A stretch of 64,000 bases of DNA from Coniferiporia sulphurascens. Its lineage: Eukaryota > Basidiomycota > Agaricomycetes > Hymenochaetales > Hymenochaetaceae. Location of the stretch: contig NBBA01000003.1 of assembly GCA_002794785.1 (NCBI GenBank), positions 806,001-870,000 of the forward strand. The letters run 5' to 3'. Positions 44,735 through 57,144 of this stretch are shown here, piece by piece (position 1 is the first letter of the stretch; each line of letters opens with the position of its first letter). The position numbers and the translations under genes were made by a program. The notes below the pieces were generated by a model. That model ran no database searches. It was given only the letters and a program-made list of their open reading frames with translations, and had not been told where the DNA came from.

Positions 44735-45856
44735 ATGGCGGATATTCACCCGGGTAGAGCATTTGTCAAAATTAATGTCACAGGGACACTGAGAAATGCA
44801 GTACTTGGTGGTACCCAGAGCCACATACTGAGTACAAGAACCGTGTCATCAGGTGATACGATCTGAGTACTATAGGTAGCCTGATGCCCTGTGGTTGACA
44901 TCTGGTTTTTTAGAAACTTCTTCCCTCCTTGTGCTACCGGAAACAGTCGATCCCGGATTAATAACATCAGGTAACAAATAGAAGTGGCTTGATGACTTCC
45001 TTACTATACGGCCACCACTCAACTAATTTTTTTAGTCACAGGATTTACTATCAGTATTGGTTCTCTAGAGCCAATTTCGAGTTCAGCCCAAGTTGTCACC
45101 CCACCGGCCACGTCACAACCGATAGCTACTAAAGTGTCAATTTCGATCCCAACTCAAGCATCGACCACGTCACAACCGGTCACTACAGTGCCAAGTTCGA
45201 ACCCAACCCAAGTTGCCACCCCATCGACCACGGCACGACCGGTTAAACCAAGCACCATCATTGCTGCTGTCGTGCCTCCTGTTGTACTGTTTTTCCTTGC
45301 TATAACTGCCATTTTGTTTTGGCGCCATGCTAGGGCATCGCGGCAGCGTGTACAGGTATCACCCCAAGGAGTTTTCAAGCAACGCGACACGATGTCAGGA
45401 CTGCGGCTGGGCGGTTATTCTGCATTACCTTTTGCGGTCGCAGCTTCAGGGCCTGAATCCATCGAGGTCATCAGTAATGTGGCCGTTGCCAGCAGACAAT
45501 CTTCTTCTAGTATAAATGACGAGGACGGGTCGCACTCCATTCGCAAAGAGACACGCCTCCAACGAAACTCGCAGCCTCCCAGTGTCGATGCATTGCAACA
45601 CCCCGCTTCCCCGGACGATCTAGATCTGCCCGGTGCCTCGAATACCAATTCTGGAGGCGTGACACCTTCCCAAGGAAACGCCATGGCTTTGCTTTTGCAA
45701 AAGATGGACGATATTCATGCACGAATAGCAGATCTACAGATGCGTCAGCTGCAGGTGGGACACCAATTACCTGCGTCCTTCCCTTTCGGGCAGGCAGATT
45801 CAAATACTACAGACGGGTTGTCTTTAGCCCCTCCGACTTACCACGAGCAGGAGTAG
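44735..45856 (+). CDS. Copy G: intact PPxY-family single-pass membrane protein
   Basis: Exons 44735-44852, 44914-44970 and 45036-45856 sum to 996 bp (331 residues). The introns (61 and 65 bp) have GTGATA and GTAACA donors, GTTGAC and ACTAAT branch sites, and TTTTTAG acceptors. The start MADIHPGRAF lacks the small GTCRGT intron of C-F; that stretch is read through here, and 5' structure is the least certain part. A Ser/Thr/Pro stalk (TTSQPV, PSSNPTQV) precedes the transmembrane segment (TIIAAVVPPVVLFFLAITAI), WRHARASRQR, SRQSSSSINDEDGSHSI, the MDDIHARIADLQMRQLQVG stretch and LAPPTYHEQE. No lesions found. Confidence 0.6.
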
Positions 45857-46859
45857 ATATGGTTTCTCTGGGGTGATGGTCTTAGCTCCTGATTTCACCC
45901 CTTTTTCTTGCTGTATTTGTTGCAGACGCCGATGTCTTTGGGGTTTTTATGTGTACAACTAGGGTTATCACGGACGTACGCTTTTTTCTTCTTGTCCATG
46001 TACTTACTTTCCTGTTCAGGTCTCTATAAAAAGGACTCTTATATCTGTCTCTAATTACTTACGCGAGAAGAAGCGCCGATCAGCGCTCGCCTTGTTTACC
46101 GAGTTATTAAGACTGGCATGGATGGAAATGTTGACATTCTTCAGTATATCCAGGTGCAAATCAAAAATTGCCTTCCTCTATTCTGCGATCAGTTTTTGTA
46201 CTGTACGCTGCAGTGTCCAGAGATCTCCTTGTGCACGTTCGTGACTGTCTTCTTCCAGCTGTTTGAAATACTACTAGTACTACTAGCGAGCAATCTTCGC
46301 TGTTTCTCTGTTTCTGTCCGCGATCATGGATCGAGTCATCAAGGAGAGAACTCCGAGTTATTGCGCGTCATTCATAAGGAGAGGGTAGTTATAGTAAGAA
46401 ACGCCTGGCTAATTGCGTATCAAGGTAAGGGGGGACGTGAGGGGGGGGGACCAGGGCTCGTCGCCTAGAGTTAAGTCAGCAAGATTGGCCGTAACTAAGG
46501 TTTCACAAACGGTAGTTTCCAGAAGTGGCAGTACACAACATATACCACCGAACCATTCTTGCTATTACTGTAATTGGAGACATCGCATACATTCCACATA
46601 TGCATCTTTGTGCTGTTCCCTCCGGAGCCTATGTTAAACCATCGCTCTTGCGATTCATCATGATACATGTCAATAGATACGATACAGTGTAAGTGCGGTA
46701 AGCTATGTCAGGGATGAGAATGTGTATAGTACTACGTTCAAATGGGTTAACGAGACGGTATGAAAAAAAAATCCACGTATCCTCCAACACTCTATAGTCC
46801 GAAGGGGATCTAATAGCGACATCCGCTTGTGGGGGGATGCCATAAAAAAAGAAACCTCA
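45857..46859. other. Boundary between the array and the housekeeping block
   Basis: The first part (to about 46110) is the shared 3' flank of the array unit. Beyond it I see no repeat and no recognised gene until the ELL stop codon. Confidence 0.5.
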
Positions 46860-49583
46860 TCACGCCATATAACTCTTCTTAATACTCTCCAACTCGTCGT
46901 GCAGGCGCTGGTGACGAGCGCTCAGCTCCTCTAGCTCCTCGATGGACAACATGTCGCCGTCGCCGTCAGACTCGCCGCTCGCGGACGCTGAACCATGACG
47001 GAGCATGGTGGTGAGTTTATTTTTCTGAGAAACGAGCTTCTGGAAGGCAAGCAGGTACTCGCTGTACGTGCTCGAGTACCGGGAACGTAGGCTGTCATGC
47101 TTTGAGAGGGCGGGAAGGGGGCGTGTGACGCGGGGATGAGCGACAGGAGCTTTGGGGGCCGCCTTCACTTTCTTTGGTCTGGCGTCCTCCTCCTCGGACT
47201 CTGAGGACGATGTATAAGTGGGGGAAGGTCGCTTCTTCGATTGCTTGCTTAGGGGGCGCGCGGAGTCCTCTCGTTCTCTCTCAGCTTTTATATCCTTCTT
47301 CATTTTTGGCATCGAAGACGACAGTCCCGAAAACCCCTTTTGGCTGGCAGAGGGTGCAGACTTGCTTGGGGGGAGGGGCGACAGCTCGCGCTTGATCTTT
47401 CTCGGAGGGGAGGACTCCCTCCTTGCGGCCTTCAATGAAGACGTGGGGACTTTCGAAGACGATCCTTCCCGCTCGTGCTTGATCTTGGTTGAACTAGCGT
47501 TCGCCGCTCTCTTCACTTTCTTCCTCTCCTCGTATCCCCAGTCGGACGAATCTTCGTCAGAGTCTGCATTTTTTTTGCGCTTCGTGCTCGCCTTTGCTGC
47601 TGTACTCGAGGACAGCCGCTCCCTTTCTTTCCCTTTCTCCCTATCCCTATCCCTTTCTTTCTCTTTTTCGCGAACCCTAGCGGCCCTCTCGATCTCCCTT
47701 ATCTCTCTTTCCCTCTCTCTCTCACGATCCCTTCCTCTTTCAGGGTCCCTTTCACGGCCCCGCACGCTTTCTCTGTCCGATTCGCGGTCCTTCTCTCTCT
47801 TCACCCCCCGTGCACTCTCCCTATCTGACTCCCTTTCCCGCTCCCTCTCTCGTTTCACGGGCTCACGCTCCCTTGAAGGCAGAGTCGAGGCCAACGGGGC
47901 GCCGGACGCGTTCGCAGTTGCAGTAGGCGCCTCTCGCTCTCTTTTAGCGCCCACCACTTCCCTCTTTACCTGGATGACTGGCTTTCTGTCTGAGGGTACA
48001 GGCGGAGGGATGGGAGGTGCTGCGCGCGCGCGCTCACTTGGTTCCGGAGGAGCGCGCTTTGGACCGCGAACATCAACAGGTCCGGTACGTCTCGGTAAGG
48101 AGCCCGCCGAATTTTGGGATGAAGTTTGAACAGCAGATGGTACAGGAGGGGGCTGCATTGTCGGGGTAGTCGTGCCCGCGGAACGCGACCCGGGCAGACG
48201 GCGGGCACTTGAGACGGTAGTTGGCCGCGGGGGTGTTTCCGATGGAGAAACCTCCCCTTCCTCTTTTTCCGCTTCTCTTTCCTTGCCCTTTCCCGTTCGT
48301 ATGGATGCAGCACCACCCTCAGCGGACTGGTTCTGCCTAGGCAAGGTCACTACTGGAGCTGGCTGTGGCCGAGCCGGGGGTACAGCCTCTAACTTGGCTT
48401 TTATGTCTAAGTCCTTCATCTTCGCATCCTTTGTCTTCGCCTTGGCCTTTGCTGTTGCGGTCGATGTTCCATTCACAGTCCGTTGGACTGCACCAGCACC
48501 TGTATTCGCATTTGTTATACCATTGCTACGGAATTTAACGTGATCCCAAGAGGGATCATTTTCTGGGATTTTTAGCGACGATAGCCAGGTTCGTGCAGAG
48601 CGCGCGACAGCAGTGCGCACGTTGTCTGTGTAGCCCTGGTATTGGTAAGGCCTGACTTCTTTCCACGTCTGCGGCTTGAGCCTCCATTTGGTATCCTGTG
48701 AAGCGGAGGCAGCCTTTCGCGCCACTTGTTCCTGCTCAGCGACCTAAATGCGTTCATTACAATAAACTTTAAGCCAGTAGTTTGAATATTCAAAAATGCA
48801 CTCACCTCGTTAAGTATTTCCGTGATCTTTAAGCGGACGTCCTTATCCACCTCCAGCCCGCCGACTTCTTTTACGACGTCAGGTTGTGTCGCCGCACCCA
48901 GAGCAAGATAGTGAATAAGCCTCTGGTGGTACAAAGCGATGGTCTCCTTCGGGAAGGTCACCGAGGAGGTGGAACCGCCCGGCTCGGACGTTGATGGTGC
49001 CGTAGTAGCATAGCTCTTTACAATCGTTGGTGTAGATCTAGGTGTGCTCTTTGGAGGTCCTTTACGCTTTACGACACTCTTCTGAGTGACGGTTGGTATG
49101 GTAGGCGGCGTGTCTATCATGATCGTCTTGCGCTCCGACTTCTGTTTTGCTGCAGCAGCCGTGGCATCGCGCACTCGCTGCACGGCCACTTCCGAAAGAT
49201 GACGCTCGACTAGGAATTTACCGACAACGTTCGCGTTGAGCTTGAGCGGCGCGTTCGGCCGAGCAGACATGGTCGTGCGGATGAAGAGCTCCTGGTTGTC
49301 CTTCTCCTTGCTGTACCGCATAGGAAAGAACTGCTCGCGGATGTGTATGCCCTGTCAATCGGGTAGATGAGTATGGTAGCGGGTGGATTGCTCGAACGAG
49401 GCTGCTCACGGGCCGGTCCCCAAACTCGAAGTCCATTCGATCCGCCAACGAAAGGTTCTGCAGCGCATCGAGTGTCTCCTCGGTCATGCGCACGACCATG
49501 GCGATCTTGGGTTTTGTGGTAACGCCCTCTCCGGGGCGCGAGTGGCCCTGTAGCGAGATGGAGCTGTTCGCGGGGAGCGGCAT
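46860..49583 (-). CDS. ell1: RNA polymerase II elongation factor ELL homologue
   Basis: Three exons on the minus strand: 49410-49583, 48806-49351, 46860-48743, with introns of 58 and 62 bp. Together they give 867 residues. The N-terminal part (SLQGHSRPGEGVTTKPK, MDFEFGDRP, IHIREQFFPMRY, NAPLKLNANVVGKFLVE) resembles the ELL N-terminal domain. KWRLKPQTWKEVRPY follows the second exon junction. The middle is a long disordered region rich in Arg/Glu/Asp/Ser/Lys. The C-terminal 90 residues (SLRSRYSSTYSEYLLAFQKL ... HDELESIKKSYM) look like the occludin/ELL homology helix bundle. ELL in fungi and animals raises Pol II elongation rate, in S. pombe together with Eaf1. Identification rests on motif memory, so it is good but not certain. 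The long plus-strand frame at 47218-48129 is a shadow. Confidence 0.75.
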
Positions 49584-50393
49584 GGCGAAGGTATGGCCGC
49601 CTTCAGAGATGTGGCGGAGAGGACGGAGTGCGCGACGCGACGCAGAGGTGGCTCAAGCCGACTAGCAGCGAGCAAGGGGGAGGGGTAAGTGTCCAACGAC
49701 GTGGGGGACGATGGGGGCGGGAGACAAGAGGAGGATGAAATGATCAGACGCAGAGAGGCCTAGGAGAAGCTGCGAGTTCGGCGGCTTGAGAATAGACGCT
49801 CCGCCACCGTGACACACTAAACAATAATAATAACACATAATTCCAAAATGCTTCCGCGGCCCGCTATTATTCTACTCTTGTTCCGCAACTGCAAGCGACT
49901 CGAGACACACGCAGTCAGAGACATTTTCTCGCAGGCGATCTTACGGCTTCCCCTCAAGCTCTGATTCAAAAGTTCAGTGCACGGAGGACCCGTCAGATCG
50001 CAGTGACTGTCCAGGCACCAACTCGGAACATTTTACAACAGCAGCTACAAAGCGTTTCACAAAACACCGATGGAGCCTCTCCTCCTCCCTTCTCGATTCC
50101 ACCCCGAAAAATAGGGGCGCTTAGACGATGCTCTGTCTCTTTCGGACTTGACTCTTACGGAGGGCACAAAATGCGCAGAATAATTACTATTATCATTAAT
50201 GATGACATGCTGCATTAATATCGATATAGGTATTAAATGATAAATGACGCGCCGTGAAAAGCACCCCTGCTTGATATCCTGCTCGCCTTCAACGCCTGTT
50301 TCGCCTGTTCGTTCGAGTGCTCACTTGCACTCGTCTTAATCTTTGTGCAGTACAAGCGACTCTCCGGGAACCGAACGCCACGTCCGAGCTCTT
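49584..50393. other. ELL promoter and KTI12 3' region
   Basis: 810 bp between two minus-strand genes; no feature recognised. Confidence 0.5.
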
Positions 50394-51524
50394 TCAAACC
50401 ATCAAATTTTCTTCCAAGTATGATACAAATTTCTCTACAACGCTTTCTTCACTTAGATCCACAGCGCCTTTCTCTGTCGCCCCCAGAGTGATGGCCTTCT
50501 TGTGGATAGTCACGAACTGCCGCTTGAGTCGCTGCATCTCCGACAGCGTCAGGTTTCTCGCTGGCAGAGTGATCCTCGGTCTCAAAGTGGCAGACAGAGG
50601 CAGCATCACCGTCCCTCCAACGCCCATGCCCTGAGACGAAGCTTGCTCAGACATTATCCGGGAGACCATCGCGGCGGAAGTTTGTTCGAGAGTGTGCAGC
50701 GCGTCCGTTGGCGCAACAGCCACCTAGTATACAAGCTGCATGTCAGTCGGGTGTATTCAACCCAAAAAGGAGAGCATACAGCCGAAGTCCCAGCGTTGGG
50801 TGGCTTCACATAGCCCTCTGTAATAGCTTTCCAGATTTCATCTCCCGGGACTTCGTCGTCTATCCATGGAACAGTAAAAAGTGGGGAATCCCAGCGAACC
50901 ATAGATGATGGTTCTTCAAAACGTGTGATGAGATTCTCCAGCCTGTCCGAGTGAAATGGGCGAAGTCCAGAAACTCGGGAAAACACACGAGACGTACGTA
51001 GCTGAGCTGTAAGAGTCTTCTCCTTCACCTCGTGCGATATTCCATTCTCGACAGTGCTCAGGCCTCGCCACAACATATAACTGCCACCGATCGTCAGCCT
51101 ATGCCAACGCAGTGCAGTGCTGACGTACTGTGCAAACCCGAATCCGATGCTCTCTAGCAGCACAGTACATTTGATATCGGAATCCTTTGATGTAGTTCAT
51201 ACCATCTACTATGACGATCGCATCTTTATTTATGCTCCTCTGCATCGCGGTGAATAGGGAACCACGAGCAGGTTTTTCCTGGCGGCCATCTTGATTCCGT
51301 TTCAAAAGTCAGACGCCAGGAGCACGAACGATTTCTTGCATCAGGGACAGACCATCGTAAACGTGTCGCTTGATGTTCAGCGCGTCGTCAGAGAGCACGA
51401 TCACCTTGAGTTTTGGACCGTCGTACGAAGGCTCTTGTAAGCGCCGCTCGAAGCATGCCTTCAGCTGGCTCGCTCTCCGCGACTTGCCCGAGGCGGGGTA
51501 CCCGGAGATCGTAACAAGAGCCAT
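50394..51524 (-). CDS. kti12: Elongator-associated protein Kti12
   Basis: Five exons: 51353-51524, 51129-51289, 50998-51080, 50780-50942, 50394-50723. The introns are 63, 48, 55 and 56 bp, giving 302 residues, close to yeast Kti12. A P-loop (ISGYPASGKSRRA) opens the protein. VYDDGRQEKPARGSLF, VIVDGMNYIKGFRYQMYCAA, CREWN, LENLITRFEEPSSMVRWDSP and PPNAGTSA are family motifs. The C-terminal exon (APTDALHTLEQTSAAMV ... FVSYLEENL) matches the tRNA-binding C-terminal half. Kti12 is an ATPase that binds tRNA and works with Elongator in wobble-uridine modification. The first intron has an unusual GTCTGT donor, chosen because it alone restores the family motif; all other splice sites are standard. It is followed by PAM16 upstream in the same orientation. 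Confidence 0.9.
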
Positions 51525-51880
51525 TTAGGGTACGTTTCTGTTCTCGAAGGAGGTCTGTTATTCCATGAACACCGAACCGGAGCTGGTGGAAAGCGAAAGG
51601 TTGCAAACGATCCTGAACGAGTAATGTCCAATCACGAAGCTCCAAATGGAAATTTCATTCCAGCAACCAATTGAACGCAGACAAAATGAACCCTCCGCCA
51701 ATAGACCGCCCCACAGTACGGGCGACGAGAAATTAGACATTAGGCAGCGTTCGCACTCGTCGGGCAACATTATATATCCGAAATTACAGCGAAAGCAATG
51801 GAATTATGCGTATGAATGGGGATGATGAACATGCGTATAAAGATAATAAAACGGGAAACTCTAGATGGAACTCGGGACCA

Positions 51881-52548
51881 TCAGCTTTGCGGCGGAGGCG
51901 GGGGCGCACCGGCGTCTGACGGTTTTTCAGCAGTCTCTGCTGCTGTCTCTTCTACCTCCGCTGCTTGCTTCACCTCGGCCTCAAGACGCTCCTTCGCCCG
52001 CACAACCTTCGACTGCAGGTAATGCGACCAGTTCTGCGGACGAGGACGGCCTGTGACAGGCTTTTCCGGAGGCGGCGGCGGCGAGTTGGCTTTGAACAGG
52101 TGTTCGTAATTCTGCGAGCGAGACCACACGTCAGCGAGGGATCTTATGCGAGGTTGTGTATAAAACGAACTCGTAAGATGCTCTCCATAGGGTCTTCTGG
52201 CTTCACATTAAGAATGAGCCGGGCCTCGTCCGGCGTCATTCTGTGTTCCCTGGTAAGACGGTCCGTTAGTGAACCTGACGTTGCGTTGCTCACGCCCGCG
52301 GCGTCGCCCATCACGCCGCCCTGAGGACGATGTTGCGCATCTGTTCGCATATTCAGTAGAGTTCATAAGTTGTGAAAAAGACGCCAACGTACTCTTGTAC
52401 GCCTGCCGACCCGCCGCTGCAAATGCCTTTCCCAAAATCTGTGCTCCAGCGATCGCGACCTGGATAATAGCTTTTGGTGCCGACTGTATGAGAACCAGTC
52501 AGATACAATTTTTATGTATGAATATTCATTAGCGGTAAAATGCACCAT
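51881..52548 (-). CDS. pam16: Mitochondrial import motor subunit Pam16/Tim16
   Basis: Four coding exons: 52546-52548 (ATG only), 52393-52483, 52171-52340, 51881-52111. The introns are 62, 52 and 59 bp, giving 164 residues. The first exon contributes just the start codon, followed at once by a GT donor; exon 2 starts SAPKAIIQVAIAGAQILGKA. The J-like domain reads MTPDEARLILNVKPEDPMESILRNYEHLF and lacks the HPD motif, as expected for Pam16. YLQSKVVRAKERLEAE closes the conserved part; the tail is Ala/Glu/Pro-rich. Pam16 pairs with Pam18/Tim14 in the matrix-side motor of TIM23 and restrains its stimulation of mtHsp70. It is transcribed divergently from RPA43. Confidence 0.9.
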
Positions 52549-52733
52549 GAAAAAGCGGAGGTCCAGGGCAGGATCGTAAGAAACTGAGAAAGTGAAGGAG
52601 CTTGAGCGCCGACGCGGGTCGCGTAAGAGCGGCCGGGCACGTGGCACGCAGAAAGTCAGAACGGCCAAAATTTACCACCGCCACGGGCTGCGCGATCTTG
52701 GCCCCGGGCGCACGAGTCTGTTTCTCGAGAGGA
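52549..52733. promoter_or_regulatory. Short bidirectional promoter, PAM16 / RPA43
   Basis: Only 185 bp separate the two start codons. The interval is GC-rich and shows no TATA box. Since both 5' UTRs must also fit, initiation sites likely lie very close together. Confidence 0.5.
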
Positions 52734-54039
52734 ATGTCGCAGCCGACCGCGACGGCGTCGTCGTCGTCTTCATCGAAAAAGAGAAAGCTTGTTGAGGTCA
52801 ACGCGAACGATGCGGGAGCGGTTCACAAAAAAGCCAAGAAGGACAGCAAGGAGCACAAGAAGAAGTCGACCAAGGATGGCCAATTCCAGGTCGTAAGTGC
52901 GTCCGTCGTCGTGTCCATTCCGCCCAGATTCGCGATGGATCCTATGGCTGGGGCAAGGGAAATGCTGGATTCGTTAATAATGCGGTGCGTCTGCCTCTCC
53001 CATATAGTTTTTGTATTAGCTTCCTCACAGGAAGACCAGCTACGTCCCAGCCCTCAAGGGCGTAATGGTATGCCACACGAACGTACGCTTTCTTTCGGAG
53101 GTGGCCATTATAAACAAAGAATGCCCGTTTCTCAATTGCATCGTCGGCTTCGATGCGACGGTCTGGAGCCCACAGATCGGCATGAAATTAAGTACGCCCC
53201 ACTTTGCCTGACCTCACAACTACATTTATCTTACGCAGCTTGGCCGAAGGCGGGAAGATAAACCTGTACTCTCCCGACCACATATCGCTTCTCGTGCATC
53301 AAACATTTAATGTTTCCATTCCACGACATCACATTCCTTCTGACAATTGGGAGTTCGAATACGGCGCAGCCGAGAACGACCCAGAATTCGGGCCGGACGC
53401 TGCAGCTTTGGAAGAGACGGAGACAAACAAAATGGAAGCTGACGGGGAAGGCTCCAATGGTGCAAATCTCTCCAAGGAGGAAAGCACTGGCATCTGGGTG
53501 CGCAAAATCACTACTGACAGACTTGGCGGAGCGGAAGGACAGCTTGAATTCACCGTTATTGGGTGCGCAAGTTTTATCTGTGCCTCTAGTGATCTAGCTC
53601 ACAGCCTGGTCTTAGTCTTACTGTTGCCAACCAAATGCTTTCGCTCGTCGGATCAGTCCAGCCAGACCCCTTTTCCCCGGAGCATGTCCCCCAGCCCGCG
53701 ATAGCCACGAACGCGTCCGCACCAATGCATGATGAAGAAGATGGGGAAGAAGAGCACGAGCACGAGCAACCCGACCAACTCAGTGACGGCAGCGACGAGG
53801 AAGACCCATTCAGCCATCTAGGCCAGGCGAGGCAAGAGGCTGCGGAAACGAAGGCCGCTGAGAAGCTAGCAAGAGCGAGAGAGAAAGAAGAGAAGAAAAA
53901 GAGAAAACGAGAGAAGAAAGAAAAAAAGGAAAAGCGAAAGGCTGAGGAGGCGATTGAGGCGGGAGGGAAATCGGAAGGCGCGCCAACAAAGGCGGAAAAA
54001 CCAGCAAAAAAGCGCAAACGTGTTGTCCAAGAGAGTTGA
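52734..54039 (+). CDS. rpa43: RNA polymerase I subunit Rpa43
   Basis: Four exons: 52734-52984, 53031-53191, 53250-53562, 53616-54039 (introns 46, 58 and 53 bp), giving 382 residues. A Lys-rich N-terminus is followed by the Rpb7-N-like part (MLDSLIMR, YVPALKGVMVCHTNVRFLS) and the OB-fold part (GKINLYSPDHISLLVH, FNVSIPRHHIP). The C-terminal 140 residues are acidic then Lys/Glu-rich coiled coil ending KKRKRV, a likely nuclear signal. Rpa43 with Rpa14 forms the Pol I stalk that contacts Rrn3. Two acceptor sites were chosen over nearer AGs because only they keep the family sequence (KLSGKINLY; TVIGLTVANQ). Confidence 0.88.
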
Positions 54040-54341
54040 CCATGCTCTGGCTCCCTTTGTTTTCCGCACTTGCTGTTTCAATTTCCACGCATTGTTCATA
54101 TGTATGTTTTACTACTTAACCCTTTCCTTTCATATCTAGATTTACATCGATTGCGGAACAAAACCCCCTAATCTCGTACTTGTTAATCGCGCGATGGATG
54201 ACAGCGAATGAGAATACTTTGCGAACAAGCTATCACGATCGTCGCTCACTTTGATCTCCCTTTGTTTTAACGCTACACAAATCATGGAAAGGGTAGCAGA
54301 GTCCACAGCCCTGATTGTTGAAGAAAGCTGCGATCTGTATA

Positions 54342-56449
54342 TCAATCCGCCAAGCGCTGTAAATGACGAGTGGATCTCCAGTGGTCGTAATTAATGCATG
54401 CCCACGCCAAAGTCATGAATAGCATCATCGCAATTAAACTAGAGCCGCTATATGAGCTTTACTGCACGTCGCCAAACCGCAATGAAGACTTACAGTGGCG
54501 GCAGGCTCACAACTCCGAAGCGGTCCGCAAGCGCACCAGACATGAAAGGCACGAGCGCCGTGCCAAGCAGCCCGAAGCTGACGATCCAGCCAATCCCTCC
54601 GGACAAAAGGTGCGGAGGGAGGAAGGTTCCGCATTGGTTCATCATGATGGGGAACATAGGACCGAGCATGACGCCGACGAGGGAAACTGCGACGGCCGAT
54701 GGGATGAGCAGCGGCACGGCCCAGATAAATATCATCAACCTTGACGGAAATGTGAGCTTAAGTCGCACTTCTCGCCAACGAAAAAAGGAGTACCTACCCT
54801 ATCGCTATGATGGCATACACGAAGATGGCCCGTCGTTCCCCGATCTTTGTACATACTAAATACCTGGGTTAAATGGAGTCATAACATGTTTACTGACCTT
54901 CTTTGTTACCCAAAGTAACAGGATTCTTCCCGCGGCAAGACCTTTAATTGTTCAGAGGCTGTCCAGTCCTTCGTCCGTTTACAGTCCAAGTAGTAATCAT
55001 CACATACCTCCGAAAAACCCAGAGGATACGTACCCAGAGGCTGGCCCTCCGCCCGTTCGGTGTATAATATACGTAACTGCCCAGCCTTTTTACCAGGAAG
55101 ACACAAACGGAGTGAAAATACACCGCTCCAGCATTCAGTTACGTGCCATTCGAATCAGGGGATAATAACTGACTTCCGATGGTAATCTCTATCCCACAAT
55201 ATGCGAGAAGAAAGAGGGAGAGAAAATGTACGATTCTTAATCCCCATATTTGGCGGTAAGCGCTGTGGGGACTATTGCCCTCGGTGCGCGGGGGCATTCC
55301 GCAAGAAATGAGTACTTCTGCAGATTTTTAGCTGCGTCAGCGATAGGGAAGTAAAAGAAATCATGCTTCGGGAGAGACAAGCATAATTCGAAGCGGGAGA
55401 CCAACCGTTTTGTCTCTTTAGCTTGAACACCGCGACAAGGGTCACGGCCGTCTGCACTGCCAGACCGAGCGTAGTAAAATAGTGGAACGACCAGTGTTTC
55501 ATTCCTGCGAATTGTGTTGCGACGAATGGCGATGCAAGCGCTCCCGAGCCTTGTTACAGGAGGACTTAATTAATACGAATATAATGGCAGATGTAAAAAT
55601 ACCGTAGCAGGCATGTAAGATGGCCATTTTCCCGGGATCATTGAGTCCCGCAACGAAGGCGTTGACTTGCGCATTCTACAGACATCTTTTAATTTCACTT
55701 GGGTAATGATGAAAAAGGAACACAAACGAACCTGTAAAGCAGTGCCGAAGCCGTAGAGGGAAAAGGCGAAGACTATCACGGGGAACGGAGGTGCGGGGAT
55801 GATAAGGATGTACACGACGGCTTGCACAGCGGTGCCGAGTACAATAGTCTGACGAAGAGGTAATTCAATGGGTGGCCAACAGTTTTAGACAAGCAGTTTT
55901 ACTTTACCAAATCCAAGGCGATCGGTTAAATGGACATTTAGAACGGCGCCTACAATGAAGCCCTAATCATGATCCAAGCATTTACGAGTGTATCTATTTA
56001 ATAGTTCAAAATACACTCACAACACACTGAAAAATGAATATAAGAGACACAGTGGCGTAGTTGATCTAAACGAAGGCGAGTGAGCATTCGCTCTCTAATC
56101 GGTTCTCTATATAAGAATTTACTTCGTAGAACTCCTGTATCCTGGGTAAAAGGGGGCCAGTTGATCCGTCGTTCCAACCTTCGAGTATGAAGCACCAGCA
56201 CAATGTAATAAACTGCACGAGTATCCTTCTGCGCCAAATCCGCTCGTTATCATCGGTGGTTCCACTTTGTTCCTCGTTAACAAGGACAGGGAGGGTTATC
56301 TGTACATCGGTAGAATGCTTTCCCCCGTCACTAGGCGTTGAACAGCTTGTCGAGATTTTCAGTGTTGAAGCCCCCTGTTCGTCTTCTCTGTCTGAAGCAT
56401 AGTCCGAATCGTTGGAGGAGACGTCATGTAAACTTGGAATAGGGGACAT
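54342..56449 (-). CDS. MFS transporter (Bsc6-like / fucose-permease-like)
   Basis: About twelve small exons on the minus strand join in frame. After a 130-residue polar N-terminus come WCFILEGWNDGSTGPLLPRI (first helix), INYATVSLIFIFQCV, VGAVLNVHLTDRLGFG (loop 2-3 signature), TIVLGTAVQAVVYILIIPA and GKMAILHACYGLGSGALASP. Then come YRQIWGLRIVHFLSLFLLAY, RTGGGPASGYVSSGFFG, GLAAGRILLLWVTKK, VSLVGVMLGPMFPIMMNQCG, SGGIGWIVSFGLLGTALVPF and LADRFGVVSLPPL, ending near RHLQRLAD. This is the order of a 12-helix major facilitator as in fungal Bsc6-like proteins. The substrate is unknown. The start is uncertain: 56449 is the first ATG, but the frame is open to 56542 and an upstream exon is possible. It is convergent with RPA43, divergent from TFB4. 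Confidence 0.8.
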
Positions 56450-57144
56450 AACCAAGTGTGCAGGAGAGTCAGATAAAGAAAATGTTTTCTCGGAATTTGT
56501 CAGTGATCTCAGAGTTGATGGGGTGTTCTGTAAGACCGTCAAGACAGAGGTTGCGACCTTCTGGCTTTTACAATAGTAATGGAGTCAGACGGCGATTAAC
56601 GCAGCTCTGTGAAAATAGAACACGTACCAGGACTCGTGCTATACTTCGACGGCGACTTGGCCAATAGGAAATACAAAAGAATAACTTGAGGGAGAAGTGT
56701 GCTACCTGACCCGCCAGGACCAGTCGATGGGTATTAGGCGCGCACCGGTGAGGCGATATCTGAACTCCGAGGATAGGGCGGGGTTTGGGAGAAGAGATAG
56801 GCACACGGCCCCTTTCTTCTCTCCCGAACGGACGTAAGGATCAGACGTAAATATTTCAGATTTTGCAGGTGCGCTTTCTAGCCAGAGTTTGCGCTAGTAG
56901 CGGAACCATGTTAACCCCTGAATTGTGAAAGGAGAAATCGTGGAGAAATAGGATCATCCAAGAAGTTTCCCTTTCGAGTCCTAGTCGATATTACGTTAAA
57001 ATAAATCACGTGACACCAGACGCGTCCTGAGAAACGCAGCGCAGCGTTCCGAGTCGACGGCGGTGCTGTATGCACATACGATCTTAAGAACATCGGGCTT
57101 GAAAGAATAATTAGCCAAACACTTCATTCAAATACTAGTGAACA

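Noticed and set aside
47218..48129. Long plus-strand frame (303 residues, Ser/Phe/Leu-rich)
   Set aside because: It is the antisense of the Arg/Glu/Ser-rich middle of the ELL gene; low-complexity codons leave the opposite strand open.
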